From an uncultured Elusimicrobium sp. (GTDB taxonomy: Bacteria > Elusimicrobiota > Elusimicrobia > Elusimicrobiales > Elusimicrobiaceae), in the NCBI GenBank assembly GCA_902794125.1, contig CADBFX010000013.1, forward strand, positions 1 to 54,703: 54,703 nt of DNA. Direction: 5' to 3'. The translations under genes and the position numbers were made by a program. The notes below the pieces were generated by a model. That model worked only from the letters and a program-made list of their open reading frames with translations, made no database searches and was not told the DNA's origin. Positions within the stretch are counted from its first letter, which is position 1; every line of letters starts with the position of its first letter. This document shows, in pieces, positions 25,059 through 33,329 of the stretch.

Positions 25059-26084
25059 ATGGAAGAAAAAGAAATTTTTATTCTAGGAGCAGGTTTCTCA
25101 CGAGCAATAGCGGGCGATAGCATGCCCTTACTTCATGAGTTGACAAAAGAAATTTCCGAAGGGATAACGTCCGGGTCAGATAATGATATTAAAAATATAT
25201 GGGATCAATATATTGTTCGGCCTAATATCGGAAACATTCGATCTATCGATGAACAAGAGCCTAATAAAAATCGATCCAATTTCGAAGATGTTATGACTTT
25301 TTTATCTTCGGATTTTGCTTATGAAGATTATAAAGATCAACACCTAAAAGCAATTCTATATCGGGACATCACAGATTTAATAGTGAAAATCTTCGAAAGA
25401 AAAAATCAAGAAAAGAGCATACTACAAGCTCCTTGGCTTCATAACTTTGCCAAATATTTGCATAATGAACGAGCTGAAATATTCACTTTTAATTATGATT
25501 TAGTGTTGGAAAATCTCCTTGCCCAATCTTTAAACTATCCTAACCACGATTTTGATCCAATCTATACCATAAAAACTATGGATAACAGTAACACAAGCTT
25601 CTTCAATAACGATGCTAGAGATTATTGGAGAAAATCCATCAAACTTTATAAATTACATGGTTCCATTAACTGGTTATATGATCCGGATTTTCAAAATGGA
25701 GTTAGAATCGTTTCCAGCCATACTTTACCAGAATATCGACAAGGACTCCAATGTTTAATAGTACCCCCAACTATGCTTAAAAATTTTGAATTAAAAACAA
25801 AACTTCTAGATTTTCAATGGCATGTTTTTAAAGACGATTTAACTCAGGCATCCAAACTATATATTATTGGCTACTCAATTCCCTTCACGGATGTAGCGAC
25901 ACGATTTGTATTGCAAACACAATTAAATCCAGAATGTGAAATTTTTATCGTCACCCTTAAGCCAATGATGGATATAGAACAAGGATGGTATGATTTATTC
26001 GCTTTGCAAAACAAAAGCGGAAACTTACACATACTTGAGTCTGGGTTTAATGAATACAGTATTAAAAAAATAGGATTAAGCTAA
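25059..26084 (+). CDS. SIR2-like domain protein (probable NAD-degrading defence effector)
   Basis: 341 residues. ILGAGFSRAIAGDSMPLL (10-26) is the SIR2 nucleotide-binding start; IFTFNYDLVLENLL (141-154) supplies the conserved Asn/Asp; LYKLHGSINWLYD (196-208) supplies the catalytic-type His200; LYIIGYSIPFTDVATRFVL closes the fold. Stand-alone SIR2-like proteins of this kind occur in antiphage systems where they deplete NAD+. Here a partner is not obvious, and this gene is transcribed opposite to the neighbouring operon. The ATG at 25059 has GAGGA upstream. Defence role is inferred. Confidence 0.8.
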   Translation: MEEKEIFILGAGFSRAIAGDSMPLLHELTKEISEGITSGSDNDIKNIWDQYIVRPNIGNIRSIDEQEPNKNRSNFEDVMTFLSSDFAYEDYKDQHLKAILYRDITDLIVKIFERKNQEKSILQAPWLHNFAKYLHNERAEIFTFNYDLVLENLLAQSLNYPNHDFDPIYTIKTMDNSNTSFFNNDARDYWRKSIKLYKLHGSINWLYDPDFQNGVRIVSSHTLPEYRQGLQCLIVPPTMLKNFELKTKLLDFQWHVFKDDLTQASKLYIIGYSIPFTDVATRFVLQTQLNPECEIFIVTLKPMMDIEQGWYDLFALQNKSGNLHILESGFNEYSIKKIGLS

Positions 26085-26127
26085 CCCGGCAACATTAGCA
26101 AATATTACTGCCGGGTTATTAATTTTC

Positions 26128-27189
26128 TTAGTTGACGCAACTTTTTGATAACATCGGTATCAGTAGTTCTTTGATTGTTTTAATGGCATCTTCCTCGATA
26201 ATACCTAACTCTTTAATATACTTCTCACACTGTCCGGCACTCGGTAAAGCCTGAGCGGCATCATATACCCCTTTGAAATGCTCGTAGCTATCGTTTAGTT
26301 CTTTCATTTCCCATTGAAAATGCGTCTTTTTTAACGCTCGGGTTAACATGTCACCGCGCTTAAATTCCCATTCCACGGTGGCATACTCGCTTTTCTCTGC
26401 CATCAAGTCAATATATTCTTTGAACTGCCGGAGAAATCCAACGCGCACCAGTTCTATTACCTTTTGGATTTGTTCGTACTCTTCGTCTGTAATTCGCACT
26501 ATGGGGCGGTTTTCGGCTAATGTTTGATAGAGCGTTGCCTTTTGTTCTTCGGCAAGGTTGGCGCTAGCATCATCTACCCCTTGCCAATAGGCATACTCTT
26601 GGGATATTTCATTCCAAAAGTTTTCTAAAATAAATAGGCACACATAGGTACACAGCAAATCCGACAAGATAAGAGCTGTGCCAAATGCCTTCCTACCACC
26701 TATCTGCTTAAACATGGCGTTTAGGTTAAGGTCACACTTCATCGGGTCGCACTGTTTGGCAGAAGATATGATTTTGTTATGATAGAGGAAATTATCTATC
26801 ATTTCTTCCGTTACATAGCCCTCTTTAATCAGGCGGCCCATAAAGAGCTCTGCTTTATCCTTGCGTTGACCTTTTTGGTGGATGTTAAAAAGTAGCTTTT
26901 GGCTTTGGATATCGCCGCGTAAGGCCTTATTGGTTAGTTGGCGGGCAAAACCCTGTTCTTTGGTGATTTTAGAGCCGTCCGTAAGTGTAATGGACGAGTT
27001 TAATTCACGTTGAATATAGGTATAAATACCGTTTTTACTGCCCTTGGTGCGGCCTTTGGGGTTACCGCTTTGGCCGGGTTTGAATTGGGTTTTCTTAGGT
27101 GGCTTACCGTACCCCACTTCGTATTGTTTGGGTGTGGTGGTAGGTTGTTCCGCTTGCGCGGGTACTTCTTTTACTTCAGTTTCATTCAT
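26128..27189 (-). CDS. DUF5681-domain protein
   Basis: 353 residues. YEVGYGKPPKKTQFKPGQSGNPKGRTKGSKN (about 23-53) is the DUF5681 signature found in mobile-element proteins, followed by ALRGDIQSQKLLFNIHQKG. The rest is helical (ENFWNEISQEYAYWQGVDDASANLAEEQKATLYQTL, FLRQFKEYIDLMAEKSEYATVEWEFKRGDML) and unrecognised. Its promoter is back-to-back with that of the LexA-like gene (27285-27313). An inverted repeat TTGCCG-ATAA-CGGCAA at 27256-27271 lies in the leader and could be an operator. Function unknown. Confidence 0.65.
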   Translation of the reverse strand: MNETEVKEVPAQAEQPTTTPKQYEVGYGKPPKKTQFKPGQSGNPKGRTKGSKNGIYTYIQRELNSSITLTDGSKITKEQGFARQLTNKALRGDIQSQKLLFNIHQKGQRKDKAELFMGRLIKEGYVTEEMIDNFLYHNKIISSAKQCDPMKCDLNLNAMFKQIGGRKAFGTALILSDLLCTYVCLFILENFWNEISQEYAYWQGVDDASANLAEEQKATLYQTLAENRPIVRITDEEYEQIQKVIELVRVGFLRQFKEYIDLMAEKSEYATVEWEFKRGDMLTRALKKTHFQWEMKELNDSYEHFKGVYDAAQALPSAGQCEKYIKELGIIEEDAIKTIKELLIPMLSKSCVN

Positions 27190-27255
27190 ATTACTGCTCC
27201 TTATGTTATGTTTTTTTTGTTTCCATAGTTATCCCTCTCGAACTTATAATTTTCC

Positions 27256-27271
27256 CTTGCCGATAACGGCA
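27256..27271. repeat. Inverted repeat in the DUF5681 leader
   Basis: TTGCCG (27256-27261) and CGGCAA (27266-27271) are exact inverted arms around ATAA. The left half TTGCCGATAA equals the 10-mer found twice upstream of fic. Confidence 0.65.
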
Positions 27272-27284
27272 AAACCCACGCTAC

Positions 27285-27313
27285 ATTAAAACATTTTTTC
27301 TATTTTATGTCAA
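27285..27313 (-). promoter_or_regulatory. Promoter of the DUF5681 gene
   Basis: On the - strand TTGACA (27313-27308) and TTTAAT (27290-27285) are 17 bp apart. The divergent LexA-like promoter starts 23 bp away. Confidence 0.7.
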
Positions 27314-27335
27314 GTTTTTCTATTTTTAATAGAAA

Positions 27336-27364
27336 TTGACTCTTTTTGTAAAAAGAGTTATACT
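27336..27364 (+). promoter_or_regulatory. Promoter and palindromic operator of the LexA-like gene
   Basis: TTGACT (27336-27341) and TATACT (27359-27364) are separated by 17 bp. The 20-bp near-perfect palindrome ACTCTTTTTGTAAAAAGAGT (27339-27358; 9-bp arms around GT) fills the spacer. A repressor bound here would occlude RNA polymerase, so autorepression by the LexA-like product is the simplest reading. Confidence 0.8.
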
Positions 27365-27383
27365 GTTTGTATTGGAAAACATT

Positions 27384-27968
27384 ATGCTTTCGGCAAAACA
27401 AAAACAAATTTTAGAACTCGTCCAACAAAACCCGCAAATCACTTTGGCAGAACTGGCCAAAGCGGTTGGCTTAAAGTCGGTCAGCACTGTGCACGTGCAT
27501 ATCCGCAAACTCATCAAAGAGAACTTTTTAGAACGCAACGGGCACGCACTGATTGCCACGCATCGGCCCGTGGATGAGTTTACCCCTATCCCCTTTTACG
27601 GATTTGCCCAATGCGGGGATACGGACATTTTTGCCGAGGAAAACATTGTGGACTATGTGAACATGCCCACCAAGTTTTTGCCCACTCCTACGCAAGATTT
27701 ATTTTTTATCAAGGCCAAGGGCGACTCTATGGAACCGTCTATCAGCGAGGGCGATATGCTGATGTTTCGTAAAACGAGCGAGTTACCCACTGTGGGTAGT
27801 GTGGTACTATGCCGCCGTGCGGACGGGCTGAAAATTAAGCGCCTTGGGCAGTATAATACCGAAAACGGCCCCGCCTACCGCTTGGTATCAGACAATAAAG
27901 CAAAATACGAGCCGTTCCCGGCAGATGAATCCGTCCAAATTTTAGCCAAACTTGTACGCATGAATTAA
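27384..27968 (+). CDS. LexA-like S24 transcriptional repressor
   Basis: 194 residues from the ATG at 27384; earlier in-frame starts lie inside the promoter. Residues 1-50 form a LexA-type winged helix (LSAKQKQILELVQQNPQITLAELAKAVGLKSVSTVHVHIRKLIKENFLER). The S24 peptidase domain has the Cys77-Gly78 cleavage dipeptide (FAQCGDTD), Ser115 in AKGDSMEP and Lys152 in LKIKRLG. It should cleave itself on contact with a RecA filament, linking gene expression to DNA damage. It is shorter and different from host LexA in position (beside an antirepressor-like gene on the island), so it probably governs island genes. Confidence 0.85.
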   Translation: MLSAKQKQILELVQQNPQITLAELAKAVGLKSVSTVHVHIRKLIKENFLERNGHALIATHRPVDEFTPIPFYGFAQCGDTDIFAEENIVDYVNMPTKFLPTPTQDLFFIKAKGDSMEPSISEGDMLMFRKTSELPTVGSVVLCRRADGLKIKRLGQYNTENGPAYRLVSDNKAKYEPFPADESVQILAKLVRMN

Positions 27969-27977
27969 GGAGACTGT

Positions 27978-28814
27978 ATGACTAAATCAGCACTTGCTAT
28001 TTTTGAAGATTTCAAAATCCGCCGCCAGTATGATGCGAAGACGGAAACGTGGTATTTTTCTATCGTGGATGTGATTTATGCACTTACGCAAAGTAATAAT
28101 CCTAGGAAATACTGGAGCGTCCTAAAAACTCGCTTAAAAAATGAAGGAAATCAAACGGCTACAAATTGTAGCCAGTTGAAATTTCCCGCCGAAGATGGAA
28201 AAATGCGCCTAACAGATGTAGCTAATCCAGAACAACTGTTGCGCCTTATCCAGTCCATTCCAAGCCCCAAAGCAGAGCCGTTTAAATTGTGGCTTGCCAA
28301 AGTGGGGTATGAACGCATCCAAGAAACGGCGGATCCTTCCAAGGCACTAGACCGCGCACGTTCCCATTGGAAAGCGCAAGGACGCAGCCAAAAGTGGATA
28401 CAACAGCGGATGATGGGCCAAGAAACCCGCAACAAACTGACCGATTACTGGCAAGCACACGGGGTAACCAAATCGGATGATTTTGCCATGCTCACAAACG
28501 TCATCCACCAAGAGTGGAGCGATTTATCGGTTGCTCAACACAAAAAACTCAAAGGGTTAGAACATCAAAACCTGCGCGAGCATATGAGTGAAGCCGAACT
28601 GCTTTTTACAGCACTTGCCGAATTATCTACCCGCCAAATAGCGGAAAAGGACCAAGCCGAAGGTGTACAAGAGAATAAAGAGGCAGGTCGCAAAGGTGGA
28701 AAACTCGCCAAACAAGCACGCTTGCAATTTGAAGAAGCTACCGGAACTAAAGTAGTTACATCCAAGAGTTCCTTGCCGGACTTTACGCCGAAGAGACAGA
28801 TTAGAAAGAAATAG
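27978..28814 (+). CDS. BRO-N domain (phage antirepressor-like) protein
   Basis: 278 residues. The N-terminal 110 residues (IFEDFKIRRQYDAKTETWYFSIVDVIYALTQSNNPRKYWSVLKTRLKNEG, then LRLTDVANPEQLLRLIQSIPSPKAEPFKLWLAKVGYERI) match the BRO-N/antirepressor domain. The middle (ALDRARSHWKAQGRSQKWIQQRMMGQETRNKLTDYW) and the C-terminus (NLREHMSEAELLFTALAELSTRQIA, then a Lys-rich tail) follow a widespread family with this domain order. It starts 9 bp after the LexA-like stop with a GGAG ribosome-binding site, so the two form an operon; antirepression of the LexA-like protein is a plausible inference. Confidence 0.8.
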   Translation: MTKSALAIFEDFKIRRQYDAKTETWYFSIVDVIYALTQSNNPRKYWSVLKTRLKNEGNQTATNCSQLKFPAEDGKMRLTDVANPEQLLRLIQSIPSPKAEPFKLWLAKVGYERIQETADPSKALDRARSHWKAQGRSQKWIQQRMMGQETRNKLTDYWQAHGVTKSDDFAMLTNVIHQEWSDLSVAQHKKLKGLEHQNLREHMSEAELLFTALAELSTRQIAEKDQAEGVQENKEAGRKGGKLAKQARLQFEEATGTKVVTSKSSLPDFTPKRQIRKK

Positions 28815-28880
28815 AGAAAATTATTTTTCTACACAAGCAACCCCAAAATGTAACTAAAATCAAATACTACCAGTTCCCAT

Positions 28881-31418
28881 TTAGGAATCTGATTTCTTCA
28901 CTCTTTCTACTAATAATCGATTAGGAGAAATTTGAAACAAAGCTGCTATTTGTTGTCTTTTCTCCATAATGTGATGAGTCAAAAAATGATGTATTACCAT
29001 CAATTTCATGATATTTTTTGATATATAATGCCAATTTCCCTTTTCCATTAAATTTTTTATCTCATCTAAATCTAAATCTTGTTTATACCGCATCAACATC
29101 CCATGCTTAACTAATAGACTGGCAGGAGTATTTATTTTATTTGCTACTGCTGTAACATTTGGAATTAATTGTTCCGTTCCTAAGTATGTAATTGCCACAT
29201 TTAACAGAGCATATATAAAGATAAAATTAAATGTCCAAAATAATCTCGTGGCAATTTTCTTCTGTTCTTCAATATCACGGTTCGATTCATTTTTCAATTT
29301 TTTTACTATTAAATCTGTAAAGAAATCCTCACTTTGTTTGTCATTTAAAACTTCAAAATAAGAAGATATAATCCTAAAGCAAATATTCAATCCGCCTTCA
29401 AATAAAGAATCTAATGATTTTTTATCTAGAGAGCCCGCTCTATTCTTAATCACTTGTCCTATTACTTCGATTGTTTTAATCGATCTTCTCAATTCTAAAG
29501 AAAAAGCATCATCTTCATCTTTATCATGTTCTTTTGCAGGGATCTCAGCATTTCTATCTTCCAGTAATAGTTCCTGTTTTCTAGTTTCTTCTGGAGTTAC
29601 ATTATGAGAAGGTAAATTCAAAGTCATATCTTCTAATTTATTATTAAAAAAAGCCAACTCATCTTTTGACAAGGACGCTTCTTTTTTCTTATCTAATAAG
29701 CACCAAGCATTCAATAAAATTTCTTCGAATAAAGAAATGTTTTTAATATGATGCGTCAGAAAAATAATGATATAGGCATAGTCATCTCTATGCAATTTTG
29801 CAATCAGATTATTAATAAGAGGCCTTTCTGATTCAAAATTTTCTGCTAGATACTTAGCCACAAAATAATAATAAATATATTTGAATTTAAAACGATATTC
29901 TCCGGTGGAATCATGGCGCAAAATATTTGATAAAATCAAAACACGTTTCACAGTATTGATTCTTTCAGGCAAATTATATTTGGAACTATATTGTTCGACA
30001 AACACAGAGAACTCTTCTTCGTGCATCATGGATTTATTAGTTGTAAAATATTCAAAAGCCAAATGGGTTAAAAAATTTAAATATCCATCAATAAGTCCGC
30101 CTTTAACTCCATTTTGACCAAGGTTCATTAATATAACAAAGAAATAACAGTATCCCTGTGAAGTAATATCTTGAAGCGGTTGGCCCGTGTAATAGGCTCC
30201 CAGCACAGACAATATAAAAAATGGATAAGAAGGCATGATACCATTACGAAATTCACGCCCCAGTGTATTATTTACAAGATCTGTAGCTTCATCTATACGT
30301 TCTAAACGATAGTTTTCCTCAACAATATTTCTATCCAAATCCACCCACTTTCTAATTAATTCCCCTTTTTTTGATGGTTTAAAAGGGATAATATGAACGA
30401 TTGAATAATCTTCTAATGTGGTATCCTTAAAATTTAAAACAAAAATATCATCGGATGTTAAAACAGAAAAAGCATATTTCTTTAAACCCAATATAATTTT
30501 CTCTTTTTTTTGCGTTCCTATATAAAAATGAAAATCATCAATTAGTGGTACTATCCTTTTAGCATCAACCAAAGAAAATGGAACAGAGTTCGTATATTGT
30601 TCTTTGTACAACTTTTCTATTTGCCTTTCGAAAAACCCAGACAAATCATTTTCCTTCGACGAAATCCATATCGGAACAAATCCCTGCTGTTGCAGTTGAC
30701 AATATAATATTTTTAACAAACTACTTCTTCCTGATTGACTATCCCCCGTAATAAGAATACGTTTTTTGGAAGGCAACAAATTAAGTAATTTATCACTAGA
30801 ATATTTTTCTGTTTTCTCCTCATCACGGAAAGTTTCTTCTAAATCAGGATAAACAAAAATATCTTCTAAACTTAGTTCTTCTTTGTACGGACATGTTTTA
30901 CTCAAAAGGCCAGTATCACTAAGAAATTTTTTAAATTCTAAAGAATTTTCTATTATCTTTGGAGATTTTGTATCCATAGAAGAAACAACTTTTTTTAATG
31001 CCTCATATATTTCTTGCCATGCATCATCCATGTTGGCAAAAGAATCAACAGGTTTGCCATCGTAAGGAAGCACTTTGATGGTAGCAATCTCAGGTAAATC
31101 TTTCCACGGACACGTAGATAAAATAATCGGAAAAATTTTCTTATTCAATGCAACAGCAGATTTTAATTCATCCATACATGATGAAGAACATATATAATGA
31201 ACTGATAACAAAACACATACAATATCTGCTTTTTTAAGCTCCTCATTGATAATTGATAACTCCTTGCCGACAGGAATCTTTTCATCACACCAAATTTTAA
31301 TATTTCCTTGCTTTTCTAATAAAGAAAGATGTTTTAGAAGAGAACTTCTAAATTTTTTGCGCTTTTCATCCTCGTGACAATAACTAATAAAAATAGAAAC
31401 TGGAGTTTTAATTTCCAT
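28881..31418 (-). CDS. TIR-domain STAND-like NTPase (probable antiphage protein)
   Basis: 845 residues from the ATG at 31418, which has an AGAGG ribosome-binding site. The N-terminal TIR domain (VSIFISYCHEDEKRKKF, IKIWCDEKIPVGKE, ADIVCVLLSVHYICSSSCMDELKSAV) carries the putative catalytic Glu84. The NTPase follows: RILITGDSQSGRSSLLKIL (225-233) is a P-loop in which Arg replaces the usual Lys, and RIVPLIDDFHFY (Asp294/295) is Walker B. The C-terminal half is helical and may be a sensor, with one hydrophobic stretch (RLFWTFNFIFIYALLNVAIT). TIR-NTPases of this plan degrade NAD+ upon phage sensing. Single gene, no obvious partner. Confidence 0.85.
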   Translation of the reverse strand: MEIKTPVSIFISYCHEDEKRKKFRSSLLKHLSLLEKQGNIKIWCDEKIPVGKELSIINEELKKADIVCVLLSVHYICSSSCMDELKSAVALNKKIFPIILSTCPWKDLPEIATIKVLPYDGKPVDSFANMDDAWQEIYEALKKVVSSMDTKSPKIIENSLEFKKFLSDTGLLSKTCPYKEELSLEDIFVYPDLEETFRDEEKTEKYSSDKLLNLLPSKKRILITGDSQSGRSSLLKILYCQLQQQGFVPIWISSKENDLSGFFERQIEKLYKEQYTNSVPFSLVDAKRIVPLIDDFHFYIGTQKKEKIILGLKKYAFSVLTSDDIFVLNFKDTTLEDYSIVHIIPFKPSKKGELIRKWVDLDRNIVEENYRLERIDEATDLVNNTLGREFRNGIMPSYPFFILSVLGAYYTGQPLQDITSQGYCYFFVILMNLGQNGVKGGLIDGYLNFLTHLAFEYFTTNKSMMHEEEFSVFVEQYSSKYNLPERINTVKRVLILSNILRHDSTGEYRFKFKYIYYYFVAKYLAENFESERPLINNLIAKLHRDDYAYIIIFLTHHIKNISLFEEILLNAWCLLDKKKEASLSKDELAFFNNKLEDMTLNLPSHNVTPEETRKQELLLEDRNAEIPAKEHDKDEDDAFSLELRRSIKTIEVIGQVIKNRAGSLDKKSLDSLFEGGLNICFRIISSYFEVLNDKQSEDFFTDLIVKKLKNESNRDIEEQKKIATRLFWTFNFIFIYALLNVAITYLGTEQLIPNVTAVANKINTPASLLVKHGMLMRYKQDLDLDEIKNLMEKGNWHYISKNIMKLMVIHHFLTHHIMEKRQQIAALFQISPNRLLVERVKKSDS

Positions 31419-31443
31419 ATACAATCCTCTATCTGATACATTT

Positions 31444-31483
31444 ATAGTACAACTACATTATTTATAATAAATTATTGTACTAT
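31444..31483. repeat. 9-bp inverted repeat upstream of the TIR gene
   Basis: ATAGTACAA (31444-31452) and TTGTACTAT (31475-31483) flank a 22-bp AT-rich centre, 26 bp before the TIR start codon. Operator or promoter-region structure is possible. Confidence 0.5.
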
Positions 31484-31826
31484 TTTTATATTCATGCATT
31501 TAAACATCAATCCATGTACCCAATTCTTAAGAGCCTTTTATAAATACAATATTTACACAGCAATATTTCTTTACCACCTTCCCTATTTCTTGTCTGATAT
31601 TTGCCTGTTCTTTCCCTGTTTCTCTGGGTAGGGAATTTGGGGTGTTTCTGGCGGATATTTCTCAGAAGAGAGATAAAATTCTCACAATGCCTTAGAATCC
31701 AATAGATAAAATTTTCAAATGCCTGTTTTTTGCCTGTTAATTGCCTGTTAAACAGGGAATTGCGCATTGCCACCCGGCGTTCTAAGAACCCGCAACCCAT
31801 CAAAATTTTCTGCCCCCCAATATAAC
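31484..31826. other. Gene-poor stretch with GCCTGTT repeats
   Basis: No supported gene. TGCCTGTT occurs at 31602-31609, 31720-31727, 31731-31738 and 31742-31749, and CCCTGTT at 31614-31620. The last copy begins the 13-bp palindrome CCTGTTAAACAGG (31744-31756). The region may be the decayed end of a mobile element. Confidence 0.45.
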
Positions 31827-31856
31827 GGGTCTGTCATTGAGACAGACCCATTTTTT
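31827..31856 (+). terminator. Orphan + strand terminator
   Basis: A perfect 9-bp stem GGGTCTGTC / GACAGACCC with loop ATTGA is followed by T6. No complete rightward gene lies immediately upstream, so it may belong to a lost gene or an unrecognised RNA. Confidence 0.75.
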
Positions 31857-31963
31857 GTCTTCTAGATTACTTTTCTCCAACGAATTTTTTTATCTTTACT
31901 TATCGTACATAATCATTTAGAATTATTTTGTAAATTGTAAAAAAAGATTAAGAGAAAGATTAA

Positions 31964-33259
31964 ATGAAGAATTATATTTATGGCTTAATTATTTTTGTTT
32001 GTCTTTGTGGCTTTTTGCATATAGTATTGGCAAACAAAACGATGAATATTGATATCAAAAACACTGCTTCAAATATTGAAAAGGTTGATTTTTATATTGA
32101 CCAGATAATTGACGATAATAAAAAATTTTTAGACAAATCCGATATAAAACAGTTTAGTTGGGACGTGGAACTTCTTGCGAGCAATTGGAATTATTATGAC
32201 GGAATTTTAATGCTTGCACTTATAAAACATGGAAAATATAAAGATTTTGCTGATGATTTTTATAATGCAATGATAAAAGATGATGGATCATTAAATAACG
32301 TCCGTAACAAACATAATGTAATTTTCAAATACGATGTTGATTTTTTCCCACAAGTAAGAACCCTTTTATACCTTGAAGATTCGAAACATTTTAATAAATA
32401 TAAGATTATGCTTGACGGGATGTATGATAAGCTGAAAACACATCCGGTTATATCTCAATGTGGCAATAATTTGTACCACCAGGCATTAAACCCTGGGTGG
32501 CAAAAATATCCTCTGGCTCTTGACGGTATATATATGGCGCAACCTTTTGTGCTCGAATACGAAAAAGAAGCCAATCGTTTGGGATTGAAACATAAAAACA
32601 ACGACAGTAAAAATATAGTTTTTAATCGATTAAATTGGGTTCATAACAATATGGCAAACAAACTAGATTTTTACGATCATGTAGTTTCAAATGACGGTAA
32701 AGAAACCAATCATGTTTCTTGGCTTCGCGCAATTGGTTGGTATGCAATGGCCCAGGTAGACATTTTGGATTCTCTTCCTGAAGGTGAAAATAAAGAGATA
32801 ATAAAAATCCAATTGAAAAAATTTTTTAATCCCATGATAAAAAAACAAAGTAAAACAAATGGAATGTGGAAAAATGTTGTATATTCGCATACAGGAAAAG
32901 AATTTATGAATATTTTTGAAATGGGACATAATTGTAATTATTATGAAACTTCTGGTTCTGCCATGATGGCCTATGCTTTAATGAAATCATATAATGAAGG
33001 ATACTTAACCGATAAAAAATATGCATACGCAGGATTAAAAGCCTTCAATGGTATCGTTTCAAACAATTTAAAACAAACTGACAAACATAGATATTCCCTC
33101 TCTAACATATATAGAAGTACAGGAGCAAGTTCTCAGATATCTTATTATAAATCTTGTAGAGGATACCTGTTCGATGAAGCAAAAGGTGTTGCCCCTCTAA
33201 TTTTGGCAAATGTTGAAGCTAAAAAACTCTTAAAAATTTTGTACAACTCCGAAAAATAA
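31964..33259 (+). CDS. GH88/GH105-like unsaturated glucuronyl/rhamnogalacturonyl hydrolase
   Basis: 431 residues with a signal peptide or membrane anchor (MKNYIYGLIIFVCLCGFLHIVLANK). The (alpha/alpha) barrel motifs of the YteR/GH105 group are visible: WDVELLASNWNYYDGILMLAL, LALDGIYMAQPFVLEYEKE (candidate catalytic Asp), HVSWLRAIGWYAMAQVDILDSLPEG and YYETSGSAMMAYALMKSYNEGYL. Such enzymes remove unsaturated uronic acids from polysaccharide-lyase products, for example from pectin or host glycosaminoglycans. It is strikingly AT-rich, has AGAGAAAG as ribosome-binding site, and stands alone at the right end of the island with no lyase beside it, so recent transfer is likely. Confidence 0.75.
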   Translation: MKNYIYGLIIFVCLCGFLHIVLANKTMNIDIKNTASNIEKVDFYIDQIIDDNKKFLDKSDIKQFSWDVELLASNWNYYDGILMLALIKHGKYKDFADDFYNAMIKDDGSLNNVRNKHNVIFKYDVDFFPQVRTLLYLEDSKHFNKYKIMLDGMYDKLKTHPVISQCGNNLYHQALNPGWQKYPLALDGIYMAQPFVLEYEKEANRLGLKHKNNDSKNIVFNRLNWVHNNMANKLDFYDHVVSNDGKETNHVSWLRAIGWYAMAQVDILDSLPEGENKEIIKIQLKKFFNPMIKKQSKTNGMWKNVVYSHTGKEFMNIFEMGHNCNYYETSGSAMMAYALMKSYNEGYLTDKKYAYAGLKAFNGIVSNNLKQTDKHRYSLSNIYRSTGASSQISYYKSCRGYLFDEAKGVAPLILANVEAKKLLKILYNSEK

Positions 33260-33291
33260 TTCGAATTTTGATCTCCCAACACCCAGTTTTG

Positions 33292-33325
33292 CAAACTACC
33301 TCGGGCTTCCGCTCGTGGTAGTTTG
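33292..33325 (+). terminator. Long hairpin after the GH105-like gene
   Basis: CAAACTACC (33292-33300) pairs with GGTAGTTTG (33317-33325). The inner CGgGC / GCtCG extends the stem to about 14 bp with a TTCC tetraloop. T-rich DNA follows within 10 bp. Confidence 0.65.
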
Positions 33326-33329
33326 TTGG

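Noticed and set aside
24886-25086. Small + strand frame before the SIR2-like gene
   Set aside because: Overlaps the shared promoter motif and the SIR2-like start; composition looks non-coding.
31600-31760. CRISPR array
   Set aside because: Repeat unit is only 8 nt and spacing is irregular; no cas genes.
31507-31803. Open frame of 98 codons on the - strand
   Set aside because: Its sequence arises from the GCCTGTT direct repeats; no domain or ribosome-binding site.
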